From the NCBI GenBank assembly GCA_905372355.1, contig CAJPOT010000008.1:31195-95194 (forward strand): 64,000 nt of DNA, read 5' to 3'. Made by a program: the position numbers and the translations under genes. Each line of letters starts with the position of its first letter. Position 1 is the first letter of the stretch. The notes beneath the pieces were generated by a model that saw only the letters and a list, made by a program, of their open reading frames with translations, did not search any database and was not told the origin of the DNA. Shown here piece by piece: positions 40,963 through 51,094 of the stretch. This DNA is from an uncultured Selenomonas sp. Lineage in GTDB: Bacteria > Bacillota > Negativicutes > Selenomonadales > Selenomonadaceae.

Positions 40963-43900
40963 CTACCTTTCGTACAGCTCGCATAAGCCCCGGAGACGCT
41001 TCGCGTCCTCTTCGGCATGCGCGAAGTCCTTGAGCCGCCAGCGCCAGTTGATGCCGACGGTGCCGGGCACGTTCATGCGGCTGCGGCTGTCGAGGGCGCG
41101 TACATCCTGCATGGGGATGATGACGAGACGCGCGTTCGACGCATAGGCAAACTCGACGAGCTTATCGCAGATGTCCTTCGGCCGGTCGATACGTGCGTTC
41201 AGAAGCTCCGCTACCGCCGCCCGCTCGGGGGCGTCGAGATCCTGCGTGAACCAGCCGACCGTCGTATTGTTATCGTGCGTGCCCGTGTAGACGATGGAGT
41301 TTTCGGGCACGGCGATTCCGACGCGGCGCATCTCGTTGAAGTTCAGGCAGAAATGCAAAACCTTCATGCCCGGATAGCCGCAGTCGTCGCGCAGTTTCTC
41401 GACTTCGTTGGTGATGATGCCAAGATCCTCGGCGACGATGGAAAGGTTCTCGACCGACTTCTCCATCTCTTCGAAGAATGCCTTGCCGGGACCCTTGCGC
41501 CAGCAGCCATTGACCGCTGTCTTCGCCTTGCCGTCGATCTCCCAATACGCCTCGAAGCCGCGGAAGTGATCGAGGCGCACGATATCGACGAGCGAGCAAA
41601 GCTTCCGAAAGCGAGCCTTCCACCAGCCGTAGCCGTCTTCCTTCATCGCCGTCCAGTCGTACTGTGGGTTGCCCCACAGCTGTCCCGTCGCGCTGAAGTA
41701 GTCGGGCGGTACGCCCGCGACCGTCTTCGCCGTGCCGTCCTCGTTGAGCGAGAACAAGTTTTGGTTCGCCCAGACGTCGACGCTGTCGTGCGAGACGAAG
41801 ATGGGCATGTCGCCCATGATTTTGACGCCCTTTTTGTGCGCGTACTCGTGCAGGTGCTTCCACTCTTTGTCAAACAGATACTGCCAGAACTTCTGGCAGC
41901 CGATCTCGTCCGCCAGGCGCTCTCGCGCCGCACGAAGAGCGGCGTTCTGTCGCTCTTTCAGCTCGGGCTTCCACTCGAACCACGGCGCTTTCTTGTTCTC
42001 AGTCTTCAAGGCCTCGAAGAGCGCGTAGTCATCAAGCCATGCCGCCTCCTTTTCGCAGAAATCCCGGAAAGCGTCGCTTTCTCCCTGTTTCTGGAAGTTC
42101 TTCCACGCACGTTCCAAATGCTTCTTCTTGAACGCCCACGCCCGCTCATAATCGATAAAAGCGGTCGCGCTGTCGGGCGCCGCCTTCACGTCACGCGCCG
42201 CAAGCAGTCCGTCATCGATGAGCATGTCGAGCGAAATGAGCATGGGATTGCCCGCGAACGCCGACGGCGATTGATAAGGCGAATAGCCGAAATCGCTGAC
42301 GGGGCACAGCGGCAGAACCTGCCAGACCTTCTGACCGGCAGCGGCGAGGAAATCGACGAAGCGATAAGCGTCGCCGCCAAGATCGCCGATGCCGTACTTC
42401 GACGGCAGGGACGTCGGATGAAGCAGGACGCCCGCTTCGCGCGGGAAGCGCCTTTCCTCCTGCACGGCCTCGTAGATGCGCGCCGAAAGGGGCGGGAGCT
42501 TCACGGTCAGGACGCCGCGCTGAACCTGCACGCGTTCCTCCCCTTCGAGGGCTTCCTGCAGCGTTCCCTGCAGGAAATCGCCGACATTGAGCATGACCTT
42601 CTCCTCCTGCGTACGACTGCGGTTGATGACGACGACGAAGGCTTCGTTCTTCGCAGGTGCGCCGAACTCGTCCGTGCCGCTTCGGATCGTGCGCGCATAG
42701 GCGAGGATGTTGCCCTCGCCCGCGAGCGGCAGGAGGTCGCCCGTTTGAAGCGCCGTATGCTCGTTTCGCAGGCGGATGAGCTTCTTGTACCAGTCGCGCA
42801 CGGAGATGTCAGGATTCTCCCATGCGTACGGGCTGCGGTTGTACGGATCGCGGAAGCCCTGCATGCCAATCTCGTCGCCGTAGTAGATGCACGGCATTCC
42901 CGGATACGTCATCTGCAGGAGCGCTGCGAGGCGCAGCCGATCCGTGCCGAGCTTGTAGTGCTCGGCATCGAGTTTGAAGCGCGACTGATGGATCGCCGGC
43001 ATGCCGTCGTAGAACGGCGCCTCACCCAAGAGCGTGATCGCTCGCTCGACATCGTGGCTGCCGATGAGGTTCATCATTACATAAAAGTTTTCCTTCGGGT
43101 AGTTTTCTCGGAGGCTCTCCAAAAGGCGCATCGCCTGGCGTCCGTCAACGTAGTTGAGCAGGAAGTCCAAAACCGTCTTGCGGAACGGATAGTTCATCGC
43201 CGAGTCGATCTCCTGGCCGCAAAGGTACTCGCGCGGCACGCCGTAGCTGATCTTGTTCGACGCGTCCTCCCAGACCTCGCCGATGAGGATCGCATCGGGG
43301 TTCGTCGCCTTGAGTTCACGATAGAACGTTTGCGTGAACTTCGCGGGCAGTTCATCGACGACGTCGAGACGCCAGCCACCGATGCCCGTCTTCGTCCAAT
43401 GGTGCAACACGCTGTTCTCGTCGCGGATCACGAAGTCCATGTAGGACGGTGTCGTCTCCGTCACGTTCGGCAGCGTGGAAAAGCCCCACCAGCTGTCGTA
43501 TTCGTAAGGATACTTATGGAAGTTGTACCAGCTGTAGTAAGGCGACTCCTGCGACTGAAACGCGCCTAGGCTATCGTAGCTGCCCTCGCGGTTGAAGTAG
43601 ATGCTGTCGCTTCCCGTATGGCTGAATACGCCATCGAGGACGATGCGGATGCCCTCGGCCTTCGCCGCCTTCACGAGTTCTTGAAACTCCTCGTTCGTGC
43701 CGAAGATCGGATCGATCTTGTGGTAGTCGCCCGTATCGTAGTGATGATTGCTCGGCGACTCGAAAACGGGATTGAGATAGATGACAGAAATGCCAAGCTC
43801 CCTCAGGTAGGGAAGCTTTGACTTCAGCCCCTTGATATTGCCGCCGAAGAAATCGTACTGCACGATTTCCCTGGTATCGACATCCTTGTAGTAGCAAGGC

Positions 43901-44412
43901 TGGTCGCCCCAGTGCGCGTGCACGACGGCGCCCTTCTTCTCGATGATCGCATCGCCCTCGCGGCAGAAGCGATCGGGGAAGATCTGGTACATGACGGCGT
44001 GCTTCGCCCAGTCTGGGGTCTTCGCACCCTTGTTGAACACGGTGATCTGGAAAGACGGCGGCGCGTTGTCGTAAATGCCGCCCATGCCGCCCAGATGCTC
44101 GTTGTTGTTGCCATAATACCATGTGCCGGAACTCGTGACAACGATGAAGTAATACCATAGCAGGCAGCCGGTATCGGGCAAATCGATGCGCGCGACATAA
44201 AAGCGGTCCTGGACGCCTTCCGCCGACTTCGCCTCCAGCTCGATGAGCCTTTCCCCCGCACCTTCTCGCCAAAGGCGCAGAATGACCTTCGATACTTCGT
44301 CCTGCGTTCGGATGCGAATGCCGAGTTGGACGGAGGATGATGCCTCGGCGGGTCCCACGGGCGAGCGGTAAAACACATCTTGCGAGTTGTGCTCCGCTTC
44401 TCGTTGCGCCAT
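40963..44412 (-). CDS. Fused GH13 alpha-amylase/neopullulanase and GH77 4-alpha-glucanotransferase
   Basis: A 1149-residue bifunctional enzyme. An N-terminal beta-sandwich (about 1-125) precedes a GH13 barrel with nucleophile Asp at about 350 (GGWRLDVVDE), acid/base Glu at about 377 (LIGEVWED) and Asp at about 452 (GSHDVE). From about 665 (LLHPTSLPSKYGIGDLG) the GH77 amylomaltase domain follows, with Asp at about 947 (VRLDHFRG), Glu at about 992 (AEDLGI) and Asp at about 1046 (GTHDNN). It could debranch or shorten glucans and then transfer or recycle maltodextrins. The last gene of the glg cluster; no signal peptide. ATG with TTAGGAGG. Confidence 0.92.
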   Translation of the reverse strand: MAQREAEHNSQDVFYRSPVGPAEASSSVQLGIRIRTQDEVSKVILRLWREGAGERLIELEAKSAEGVQDRFYVARIDLPDTGCLLWYYFIVVTSSGTWYYGNNNEHLGGMGGIYDNAPPSFQITVFNKGAKTPDWAKHAVMYQIFPDRFCREGDAIIEKKGAVVHAHWGDQPCYYKDVDTREIVQYDFFGGNIKGLKSKLPYLRELGISVIYLNPVFESPSNHHYDTGDYHKIDPIFGTNEEFQELVKAAKAEGIRIVLDGVFSHTGSDSIYFNREGSYDSLGAFQSQESPYYSWYNFHKYPYEYDSWWGFSTLPNVTETTPSYMDFVIRDENSVLHHWTKTGIGGWRLDVVDELPAKFTQTFYRELKATNPDAILIGEVWEDASNKISYGVPREYLCGQEIDSAMNYPFRKTVLDFLLNYVDGRQAMRLLESLRENYPKENFYVMMNLIGSHDVERAITLLGEAPFYDGMPAIHQSRFKLDAEHYKLGTDRLRLAALLQMTYPGMPCIYYGDEIGMQGFRDPYNRSPYAWENPDISVRDWYKKLIRLRNEHTALQTGDLLPLAGEGNILAYARTIRSGTDEFGAPAKNEAFVVVINRSRTQEEKVMLNVGDFLQGTLQEALEGEERVQVQRGVLTVKLPPLSARIYEAVQEERRFPREAGVLLHPTSLPSKYGIGDLGGDAYRFVDFLAAAGQKVWQVLPLCPVSDFGYSPYQSPSAFAGNPMLISLDMLIDDGLLAARDVKAAPDSATAFIDYERAWAFKKKHLERAWKNFQKQGESDAFRDFCEKEAAWLDDYALFEALKTENKKAPWFEWKPELKERQNAALRAARERLADEIGCQKFWQYLFDKEWKHLHEYAHKKGVKIMGDMPIFVSHDSVDVWANQNLFSLNEDGTAKTVAGVPPDYFSATGQLWGNPQYDWTAMKEDGYGWWKARFRKLCSLVDIVRLDHFRGFEAYWEIDGKAKTAVNGCWRKGPGKAFFEEMEKSVENLSIVAEDLGIITNEVEKLRDDCGYPGMKVLHFCLNFNEMRRVGIAVPENSIVYTGTHDNNTTVGWFTQDLDAPERAAVAELLNARIDRPKDICDKLVEFAYASNARLVIIPMQDVRALDSRSRMNVPGTVGINWRWRLKDFAHAEEDAKRLRGLCELYER

Positions 44413-44548
44413 AATATCGCCTCCTAAATTCTTCGAAAAAGCAGGGAAATCCGCTAGGAAGGCACCGATAGAAACGCACTTCCCTCTTCCCCTTCTCTAC
44501 TTTGTTTCGTCTTTTCTTCGCAGAAAATTAATAGGCGAGAAAGGCAAG

Positions 44549-44574
44549 AAAGCCCAACGCAAGCGTTGGGCTTT
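44549..44574 (-). terminator. Intrinsic terminator-like hairpin after glgA
   Basis: 12-bp inverted repeat AAAGCCCAACGC (44549-44560) and GCGTTGGGCTTT (44563-44574), with some T residues following on the minus strand. It suggests partial transcript separation between glgA and the GH13-GH77 gene. Confidence 0.6.
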
Positions 44575-44582
44575 GCCAAATC

Positions 44583-46019
44583 TCACTTCGCCAATAATTT
44601 CTCATAGAGCGCCTTGTACTCTCCTGCCGATTTCTTCCAGCTGAAGTCCGCCTGCATGGCGTTCTTGACAATCTTCTGCCAGATTTCGAGCGTACTGCAT
44701 TCGCGGATGGCGCGCTTGACGGCGTACATCATTTCGTGCGCGTTGTAGTTGCTAAAGAGGTAGCCCGTGCCCTCGCCCGTCTTGTTGCTGAACTGCGTGA
44801 CCGTGTCCTTGAGTCCGCCCGTCTCGCGCACGACGGGAATCGTGCCGTAGCGCATGGCGATGAGCTGGCCGATGCCGCACGGCTCGTAGTTCGACGGCAT
44901 GAGGAAGACGGTCGCGCCCGCATAGATGCGCTGCGCAAGCTCGTTCGAGAAGCGGATGTTCGCCGAAACCTTGCTCGGGAAACGCCACGCGAGCCCCTTG
45001 AACCAATCCTCATAGACCTTGTCGCCCGTGCCGAGGACGACGAACTGAATGTTCTCGTGCTGCAGGATCTCATCCATGACGCGCACGATGAGATCGAGCC
45101 CCTTGGGCGGCACGAGGCGCGAGACGAGCGCGACCATCGGGATCTGGCGATTTACGGGCAGCCCGAGCTGCTTCTGCAGCGCGACCTTGTTGTCGATCTT
45201 GCGGTCGATGGACGTGATGTCGAACGTCTCGTAGATCGCCTTGTCCGTCGCCGGGTTGTAGACGTCGTAGTCGAGTCCGTTAACGATGCCGTAGATGTCC
45301 GCGCTCCTCTTCCTAAGAAGTCCGTCAAGCATCTCGCCGAAGTATTCGTACTGGATCTCCTCGGCGTAGGTGCGCGACACCGTCGAGATATAGTCGGCGT
45401 AGGTTAGGCCGCCCTTCATGAAGTTGACGGCATCGTAGAATTCCAGATCGCCGTTCGTGAAATACTTCCAGTCAAGTCCTAAGACATCCTGCATGACGTT
45501 CTTCGGAAAGACGCCCTGATACTTGAGGTTGTGGATCGTGTAGATCGTGCGGATTTTCTCGTAGCGCGCATCCCCCATGTGCTCAAGCTTCAAGAGCACG
45601 GGAACGAGTCCCGCGTGCCAGTCGTTCGCATGGATGATGTCGGGCCAGAAATCCATCGCTTCCAGGAGATTCAGGACGGCGCGCGCGAAGAAGGAGAAGC
45701 GCTCCGCATCGTCGTCGTAGCCGTAGAAGCCCTCGCGGTAAAAGTATTCTTCATTGTCAATGAAGTAGTAGGTCACGCCATCCATGACGAGTCGGTCAAC
45801 GCCGACGAACTTGTCACGCCATGCGACATTCAGCGTGCCGTCGTAAAGATGTTCCATCTTGTCGATGTATTCCGCTGAGATCTTGCCGAACTTCGGCATG
45901 ACGACGCGGATGTCAACGCCCTGCTTGACGAGTTCCTTCGGGAGAGATCCCGCAACGTCCGCCAGACCCCCGGTCTTGGCGAACGGCACCGCTTCAGCAG
46001 CAACATAAAGTACCCGCAT
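44583..46019 (-). CDS. glgA: Glycogen synthase
   Basis: A 478-residue GT5 enzyme adding glucose from ADP-glucose to glycogen. The N-terminal KTGGLADVAGSLP motif binds ADP-glucose, and the C-terminal Rossmann half contains FLMPSNYEPCGIGQLIAMRYG with the catalytic Glu. The length matches bacterial GlgA. The ATG at 46019 follows GGGGG; an earlier in-frame start at 46076 would add residues without similarity. It lies downstream of glgB. Confidence 0.95.
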   Translation of the reverse strand: MRVLYVAAEAVPFAKTGGLADVAGSLPKELVKQGVDIRVVMPKFGKISAEYIDKMEHLYDGTLNVAWRDKFVGVDRLVMDGVTYYFIDNEEYFYREGFYGYDDDAERFSFFARAVLNLLEAMDFWPDIIHANDWHAGLVPVLLKLEHMGDARYEKIRTIYTIHNLKYQGVFPKNVMQDVLGLDWKYFTNGDLEFYDAVNFMKGGLTYADYISTVSRTYAEEIQYEYFGEMLDGLLRKRSADIYGIVNGLDYDVYNPATDKAIYETFDITSIDRKIDNKVALQKQLGLPVNRQIPMVALVSRLVPPKGLDLIVRVMDEILQHENIQFVVLGTGDKVYEDWFKGLAWRFPSKVSANIRFSNELAQRIYAGATVFLMPSNYEPCGIGQLIAMRYGTIPVVRETGGLKDTVTQFSNKTGEGTGYLFSNYNAHEMMYAVKRAIRECSTLEIWQKIVKNAMQADFSWKKSAGEYKALYEKLLAK

Positions 46020-46151
46020 GATATGAACCCCCTTCTCTTCTGCGGGGCTTCCAGCCCCTGCCCCGCAGCGCACCATCTTCTATATCGCCCGCACCCGCCT
46101 CGGAAGGCTCGCGCCTTCCCCAAGGCGGACGAAGCTGTCATTTCCCCACGA

Positions 46152-48428
46152 TCATTGGGCAGCCGCTTTCTTCTTGCTGCTCTTCTTCGGCGGTTTCGCC
46201 GACTTCTTCGCGCCTTTCGCCGTCTCCGTCTTGCGCGGACGAGCCTTGGCGGCAGTCTTTTTTGCCTCGCCGCCCTTCGGCTTCTTCTGCGAGGCAGCAG
46301 ACGGCTTCTTCACCGTCTCGGTTTTGGAAGACGCCGCCTTCTCTTCGTGCGCCTTCTCCCCCTCTGCCGCTTCGCGGGGCGACTGCTCTGCCTGCGGCGC
46401 TTCTTTCTGCGCCGAATCGCTCACCTCCGCCGCCGGCTTCTTCGGCTCTTTTTCCTTCTTCTTCTCCGCGCCCTTGACGACGAGGACTTCCGTCTCCTCT
46501 TCAGGCGTGGAGCGTTTGACAAAAGGGAGCGTATCCTTGTGCCTCAGATAGATCGTGGCCATCGGCGGCACCGTGATGACGAGCGACTGCTCGCGGTCGT
46601 GCCAGGGGACGTCCTCCGTATGAAGATCGCCCTCGTTTTTCACGCCCGAGCCGCCGAACTCCTCGGCGTCACTGTTGAAGACCTCGCGGTATTCGCCCTT
46701 CTTCGGCACGCCGATGCGGTAGTCATGTCGCACCTCGGGCGTGAAGTTGCAGAGGACGACGAGGAAATCCGCGTCATTGTCGGCCTTTCGGACGAACGTG
46801 ATGATAGAGTTCTCGCTGTCGTTGCAGTCGATCCACTCGAAGCCGTTCCAGTCGAAGTCGACTTCCCAGAACGGGCGGTTTTCCTTGTAGAACTTGTTCA
46901 AGGCGCGCGAGTATTCGAGCATCTTCGTGTGCATCGGGTACTCCTCGACGAGGTGCCAATCGAGGCTGTCGTCGTAATTCCACTCGATGAACTGCGCGAA
47001 CTCGCCGCCCATGAAGAGGAGCTTCTTGCCCGGATGCGCCATCCAATAGCCGAAGAAGCCGCGCAGTCCCGCGAACTTCTGCCAGTAGTCACCGGGCATC
47101 TTGCTCACGAGCGAGCATTTGCCGTGCACGACCTCGTCGTGCGACAGAGGCAGCACGAAGTTCTCGCTGAAGGCATACATGAAGGAGAACGTGACCTTGT
47201 CCTGATTCCACTTGCGGTAGATGGGGTCGAGGCTCATGTACGAGAGCATGTCGTTCATCCAGCCCATGTTCCACTTGTAGTTGAATCCCATGCCGCCCAT
47301 GTAGACGGGCTTCGAGATCAGAGGCCAAGCCGTCGACTCCTCAGCGATCATCAAAGCGTCGGGATGGAACTTGAAGATCGCCTCGTTGAGCTTCTTGATG
47401 AAGTCCATGGCTTCCAAGTTGCCCGTGTCTCCGTACTTGTTCGGCTGCCACTCGCCGTCCTTCCTGCCGTAGTTCAGATAGAGCATGTTGGCGACGGCGT
47501 CGATGCGCAGGCCATCGATGTGGTACTCTTCGAACCAGAACATAGCATTCGAGATGAGGAAGCTCTGCACTTCCGTCCGACCGTAGTCGAAGTTCGTCGT
47601 GCCCCACTCCCAGTTCTCGGCGCGCTGTTCGTTGTCCGATTCGTAGAGCGTCATGCCGTCGAAGTGGCGAAGTCCCTGCTCGTCCTTGCAGAAGTGTCCG
47701 GGCACCCAGTCCATGATGACGGCGATGCCGTTCGCGTGCGCCGTGTCGACGAAGTAACGGAAGTCATCCGGCTCACCGTAGCGGCTCGTGACCGCGTAGT
47801 ACCCCGTCGCCTGATAACCCCACGATCCGTCAAACGGATGCTCGCAGAGCGGCATGATTTCGATGTGCGTATAGTTCATCTTCTTCGCGTAGCCGACGAG
47901 CTGATCGGCAAGCTCGCGATACGACAGATAGCCGCCTTCAAGCGTGCGCCGCCACGAGCCTAGATGAACCTCGTACGTCAGCATGGGGTTGGAGTACGAC
48001 GGATGCGTCTTCTTGCGCTCCTGCCAGGCGGCATCGTTCCACTGATATTTGCTCAAGTCGTAGAGGCGCGACGCCGTATTGGGCTTCTTCTCCGCGTAGA
48101 AGCCATAAGGATCGGCCTTCATGATGTGCGGGCCGCCCCACTGCGGCTCGATCGCATACTTGTAGACCTCGCCTTCTTCGAGCCCCTCGATGAACGTCAC
48201 CCAGATCTCGCCGTCGCCGATCTTTTCCATCGTGTGCGTGCGCGTGTCCCAATTGTTGAAGTCGCCGACGACGCTCACGGACTTCGCATGAGGCGCCCAG
48301 ACGGAAAAGCGCACGCCCTTCCTGCCGTCCTTCTCCACGAAGTGGGCGCCGAGCATCTCGTAAGCGTGGTAGTTGGTCCCTTGGTGGTATAAGAATAAAT
48401 CGAACTCACTCAAAGCAGATACGTTCAC
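46152..48428 (-). CDS. glgB: Glycogen branching enzyme with Lys/Ala-rich tail
   Basis: A 758-residue GH13_9 enzyme creating alpha-1,6 branches. The N-terminal CBM48 (FSVWAPHAKSVSVVGDFNNW) precedes a catalytic barrel with Asp at about 308 (GLRIDAVANML), Glu at about 361 (AEESTAWP) and Asp at about 429 (SHDEV). Usual GlgB length is about 640-730; here residues from about 656 to 758 form a highly charged Lys/Ala/Pro/Ser/Glu tail (KKKEKEPKKPAAEV, ... KKSSKKKAAAQ) resembling histone H1-like or PHA-granule-like tails. GTG start at 48428 with GGGAGGA upstream. Confidence 0.94.
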   Translation of the reverse strand: MNVSALSEFDLFLYHQGTNYHAYEMLGAHFVEKDGRKGVRFSVWAPHAKSVSVVGDFNNWDTRTHTMEKIGDGEIWVTFIEGLEEGEVYKYAIEPQWGGPHIMKADPYGFYAEKKPNTASRLYDLSKYQWNDAAWQERKKTHPSYSNPMLTYEVHLGSWRRTLEGGYLSYRELADQLVGYAKKMNYTHIEIMPLCEHPFDGSWGYQATGYYAVTSRYGEPDDFRYFVDTAHANGIAVIMDWVPGHFCKDEQGLRHFDGMTLYESDNEQRAENWEWGTTNFDYGRTEVQSFLISNAMFWFEEYHIDGLRIDAVANMLYLNYGRKDGEWQPNKYGDTGNLEAMDFIKKLNEAIFKFHPDALMIAEESTAWPLISKPVYMGGMGFNYKWNMGWMNDMLSYMSLDPIYRKWNQDKVTFSFMYAFSENFVLPLSHDEVVHGKCSLVSKMPGDYWQKFAGLRGFFGYWMAHPGKKLLFMGGEFAQFIEWNYDDSLDWHLVEEYPMHTKMLEYSRALNKFYKENRPFWEVDFDWNGFEWIDCNDSENSIITFVRKADNDADFLVVLCNFTPEVRHDYRIGVPKKGEYREVFNSDAEEFGGSGVKNEGDLHTEDVPWHDREQSLVITVPPMATIYLRHKDTLPFVKRSTPEEETEVLVVKGAEKKKEKEPKKPAAEVSDSAQKEAPQAEQSPREAAEGEKAHEEKAASSKTETVKKPSAASQKKPKGGEAKKTAAKARPRKTETAKGAKKSAKPPKKSSKKKAAAQ

Positions 48429-48652
48429 AAAAATTCCTCCCAGCTTAGAAAAACTCTAGGAAACGCGGAGAAAACGCGCATGCGTCAAGATGCGACGCTG
48501 CATTCTTCCGCACTTCCGTCAGCCCTCGCTTCGATGCGGGAAGACACTCCCGCTGTCCGGGCCTGCGGCTTGCTTTGCAGCTTACTGACCAGATGCGATA
48601 TTCGACCGCCGCCCCTGCGGCTTCGCGCAAGGGGCAGCAAACCGGCCTTCCG
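48429..48652. other. 224-base spacer between glgP and glgB
   Basis: The spacer is GC-rich with several short inverted repeats (for example CTGCGGC/GCCGCAG and TGCGTC/GACGCA). I see no convincing gene or terminator. It may be a processed linker in the glg transcript. Confidence 0.4.
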
Positions 48653-51094
48653 TCAGACGATGATCGCTGGCTTCACATGCCAGATGTCGTCCGCGTACTC
48701 CTTGATCGTGCGATCCGAAGAAAATACGCCCGAATTGGCAATGTTGATCGCCGATGACTTGAGCCACGCAGCCTGATTCTCGTACTTGCGGTTCATGTTT
48801 TTGTGCGCCCTGTCGTACGCGCCGAAATCCTTCAACACGAAGAACTCGTCGTTGCCTTGAATCAAGTAATCGCGCAGCGAGTGGAAATCACCGTAGGTGC
48901 CGTCGACGAGCTGCGAGACGACGAGGCGCACGGCGGGGTTCGTGTTGTACTCGTCCCACGCCTTGTAACTGCCTGTCGCGTAGTAGTTCAGAACCTCCTC
49001 TGCACGGAGGCCGAAGATCTCGCAGTGCTCGCGGCCGACCGCCTGACTGATCTCAACGTTCGCGCCGTCGAGCGTGCCGAGCGTCAGAGCGCCATTCATC
49101 ATGAACTTCATGTTGCCCGTGCCCGAGGCTTCCTTCGAAGCCGTCGAGATCTGCTCGGAGATGTCGGCCGCCGGATAGACGATCTCACCGATGGAAACGC
49201 CGAAATTCTCGATGAAGACGACCTTGAGCATATCGCTGACCGCCTTGTCGTTATTGATCTTGTCGGCGACGGCATTGATCAGGCGGATCGTCTCCTTCGC
49301 GATGTAGTAGCCGGGCGCCGCCTTGCCGCCGAAGAAGCGCGCCGTCGGCGGGATGCGGAAGCGCTTGTTCGTCTTCAGCTCATGATAGAGGTACATGATA
49401 TGCAGGATGTTCATGATCTGGCGCTTGTATGAATGGATGCGCTTGACCTGGACATCGAAGATCATGTCAGGATCGACGAGGATACCACCATGCATGTGGA
49501 TATAGTCGGAAAGATCGACCTTCCTGAGGCGCTTGATCTTCGAAAGTTCCGCCAAAAACGCTTTGTCCGTCACATGATCGTTGAGGTGAGAGAGCTGATC
49601 GGGCGCCTTCTGCCATGCGTCACCGATCGTCTCGTCGATGAGCGTGGTCAGCTCAGGGTTAGCGCCGATGAGCCAGCGGCGATGCGTGATGCCGTTCGTC
49701 TTGTTGTTGAACTTCGTCGGATAGTAACGGTTGAAGAACTTCAACGTGTCTTTCTTCAGGATGTCCGTATGGATCGCTGCGACGCCGTTGACGCTGTGGC
49801 TGCCGACAATGGCGAGCCGCGCCATGTGCACCTGCCCGTCCTCGATGATGGAAAGCTCGCGCACCATCTGCTCGTCGTTCGGGAAGCGCCTGCGCACCTC
49901 CTCGATGTGGCGGCGGTTGATCTCCTCGACGATCATGTAGATGCGCGGCAGAAGCGGGCGGAACATGTCGATCGGCCACTTCTCCAAGGCTTCCGGCATG
50001 ATCGTATGGTTTGTGTACGCCATCGTCTCGCACGTGATCTCCCACGCCTCGTCCCAGTCCATCCTCTCTTCATCGACAAGGATGCGCATGAGCTCAGCGA
50101 CGGCGACCGCCGGATGCGTATCGTTGATGTGAATGGCGATCTTCTTCGCGAAATCCTTGATATCCATGCCCGCGAGCAGGTAGTGGCGCACGATGCTCTG
50201 CACGCCCGCCGACACGAAGAAGTACTCCTGGATGAGGCGCAGGCGGCGCCCTTCGTAGGAGCTGTCGTCGGGGTACAGGTACTCCGTGATGCTCTCGACG
50301 AAGTTGCGGTATTCCTTCTTCGCCTGGATCTGCTCGTGCGTCATTGTTCCATAGTCGGAAAAATCGCGGTTGACTTCGGCGTTCCACAGGCGCAGCGTAT
50401 TGACCGTATTGTTGCGGAAGCCGACGATCGGCACGTCGTAAGGAATAGCCATGACCGTCAGGTAGTCTTCGTGTACAAGAGAGAGGCTGCCGTCCTCCTC
50501 CTCCTTCATGTAGGCATTGCCATTGAACTTGACGTTGACCGCCTTGTCCGCCTTGCGATACTCCCACTCAAAGCCATTGCCGAGCCAGTTGTCGGGAATC
50601 TCGACCTGGTTTCCCTTGATGATCTTCTGCTCGAAGAGTCCGTACTGATAGCGTATGCTGCAGCCGTGCCCGGGAAGCCCCAAAGAGGCCATCGAATCGA
50701 TGAAGCAGGCTGCGAGACGTCCGAGACCACCGTTGCCAAGACCCGCGTCCGGCTCCTCTGGGAAAACCTGATCCAAATCGACGCCAAGCTCTTCCAAGGC
50801 GTCGGAGAAAAGCTCCATTTCACCCAAGTTGACGAGATTCGAACGCATGAGCCGCCCGAGCAGGAATTCGATTGAAAAGTAGTAAACCTGCTTGTCGCGA
50901 CGCTTCGTGTACGCCTTGTTCGTCTTGACCCAGTTCTCGCTGATGTACTGTTTCACGACGGCAGCAATGGTCGCATAAACCTCATGCGACGTGAGGTCGG
51001 CGAAATCGCTGCCCCACAGGATATGCGCCGTAGCCAGAAACCTTTGTTTCAAACCTTCCTTTGCCAGCCCCAGCTCATTCCTCTTGTTTGCCAT
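48653..51094 (-). CDS. glgP: Glycogen phosphorylase
   Basis: An 813-residue GT35 enzyme releasing glucose-1-phosphate from glycogen. The PLP-binding lysine lies at about 660 in EASGTGNMKFMMNGALTLGT, and the active-site segment DNWLGNGFEWEYRKADK and NDTHPAVAVAELMRILVDEE are conserved. It supplies the sugar phosphate for energy when external sugar is low. ATG with TTAGGAGG upstream. Positioned between glgD and glgB. Confidence 0.96.
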   Translation of the reverse strand: MANKRNELGLAKEGLKQRFLATAHILWGSDFADLTSHEVYATIAAVVKQYISENWVKTNKAYTKRRDKQVYYFSIEFLLGRLMRSNLVNLGEMELFSDALEELGVDLDQVFPEEPDAGLGNGGLGRLAACFIDSMASLGLPGHGCSIRYQYGLFEQKIIKGNQVEIPDNWLGNGFEWEYRKADKAVNVKFNGNAYMKEEEDGSLSLVHEDYLTVMAIPYDVPIVGFRNNTVNTLRLWNAEVNRDFSDYGTMTHEQIQAKKEYRNFVESITEYLYPDDSSYEGRRLRLIQEYFFVSAGVQSIVRHYLLAGMDIKDFAKKIAIHINDTHPAVAVAELMRILVDEERMDWDEAWEITCETMAYTNHTIMPEALEKWPIDMFRPLLPRIYMIVEEINRRHIEEVRRRFPNDEQMVRELSIIEDGQVHMARLAIVGSHSVNGVAAIHTDILKKDTLKFFNRYYPTKFNNKTNGITHRRWLIGANPELTTLIDETIGDAWQKAPDQLSHLNDHVTDKAFLAELSKIKRLRKVDLSDYIHMHGGILVDPDMIFDVQVKRIHSYKRQIMNILHIMYLYHELKTNKRFRIPPTARFFGGKAAPGYYIAKETIRLINAVADKINNDKAVSDMLKVVFIENFGVSIGEIVYPAADISEQISTASKEASGTGNMKFMMNGALTLGTLDGANVEISQAVGREHCEIFGLRAEEVLNYYATGSYKAWDEYNTNPAVRLVVSQLVDGTYGDFHSLRDYLIQGNDEFFVLKDFGAYDRAHKNMNRKYENQAAWLKSSAINIANSGVFSSDRTIKEYADDIWHVKPAIIV

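Noticed and set aside
41017..43569. Very long plus-strand open frame opposite the GH13-GH77 gene
   Set aside because: The minus-strand enzyme has all catalytic motifs. In GC-rich DNA the opposite strand often stays open; the plus reading has no recognisable motif or ribosome site.
46020..46151. Terminator between glgB and glgA
   Set aside because: There are GC-rich hairpins (GCGGGGC with GCCCCGC) but no T-run, so transcription through the operon is likely.
46023..47963. 646-codon plus-strand frame opposite glgB
   Set aside because: It is a reverse-strand shadow of glgB, rich in Arg/Leu/His with no domain.
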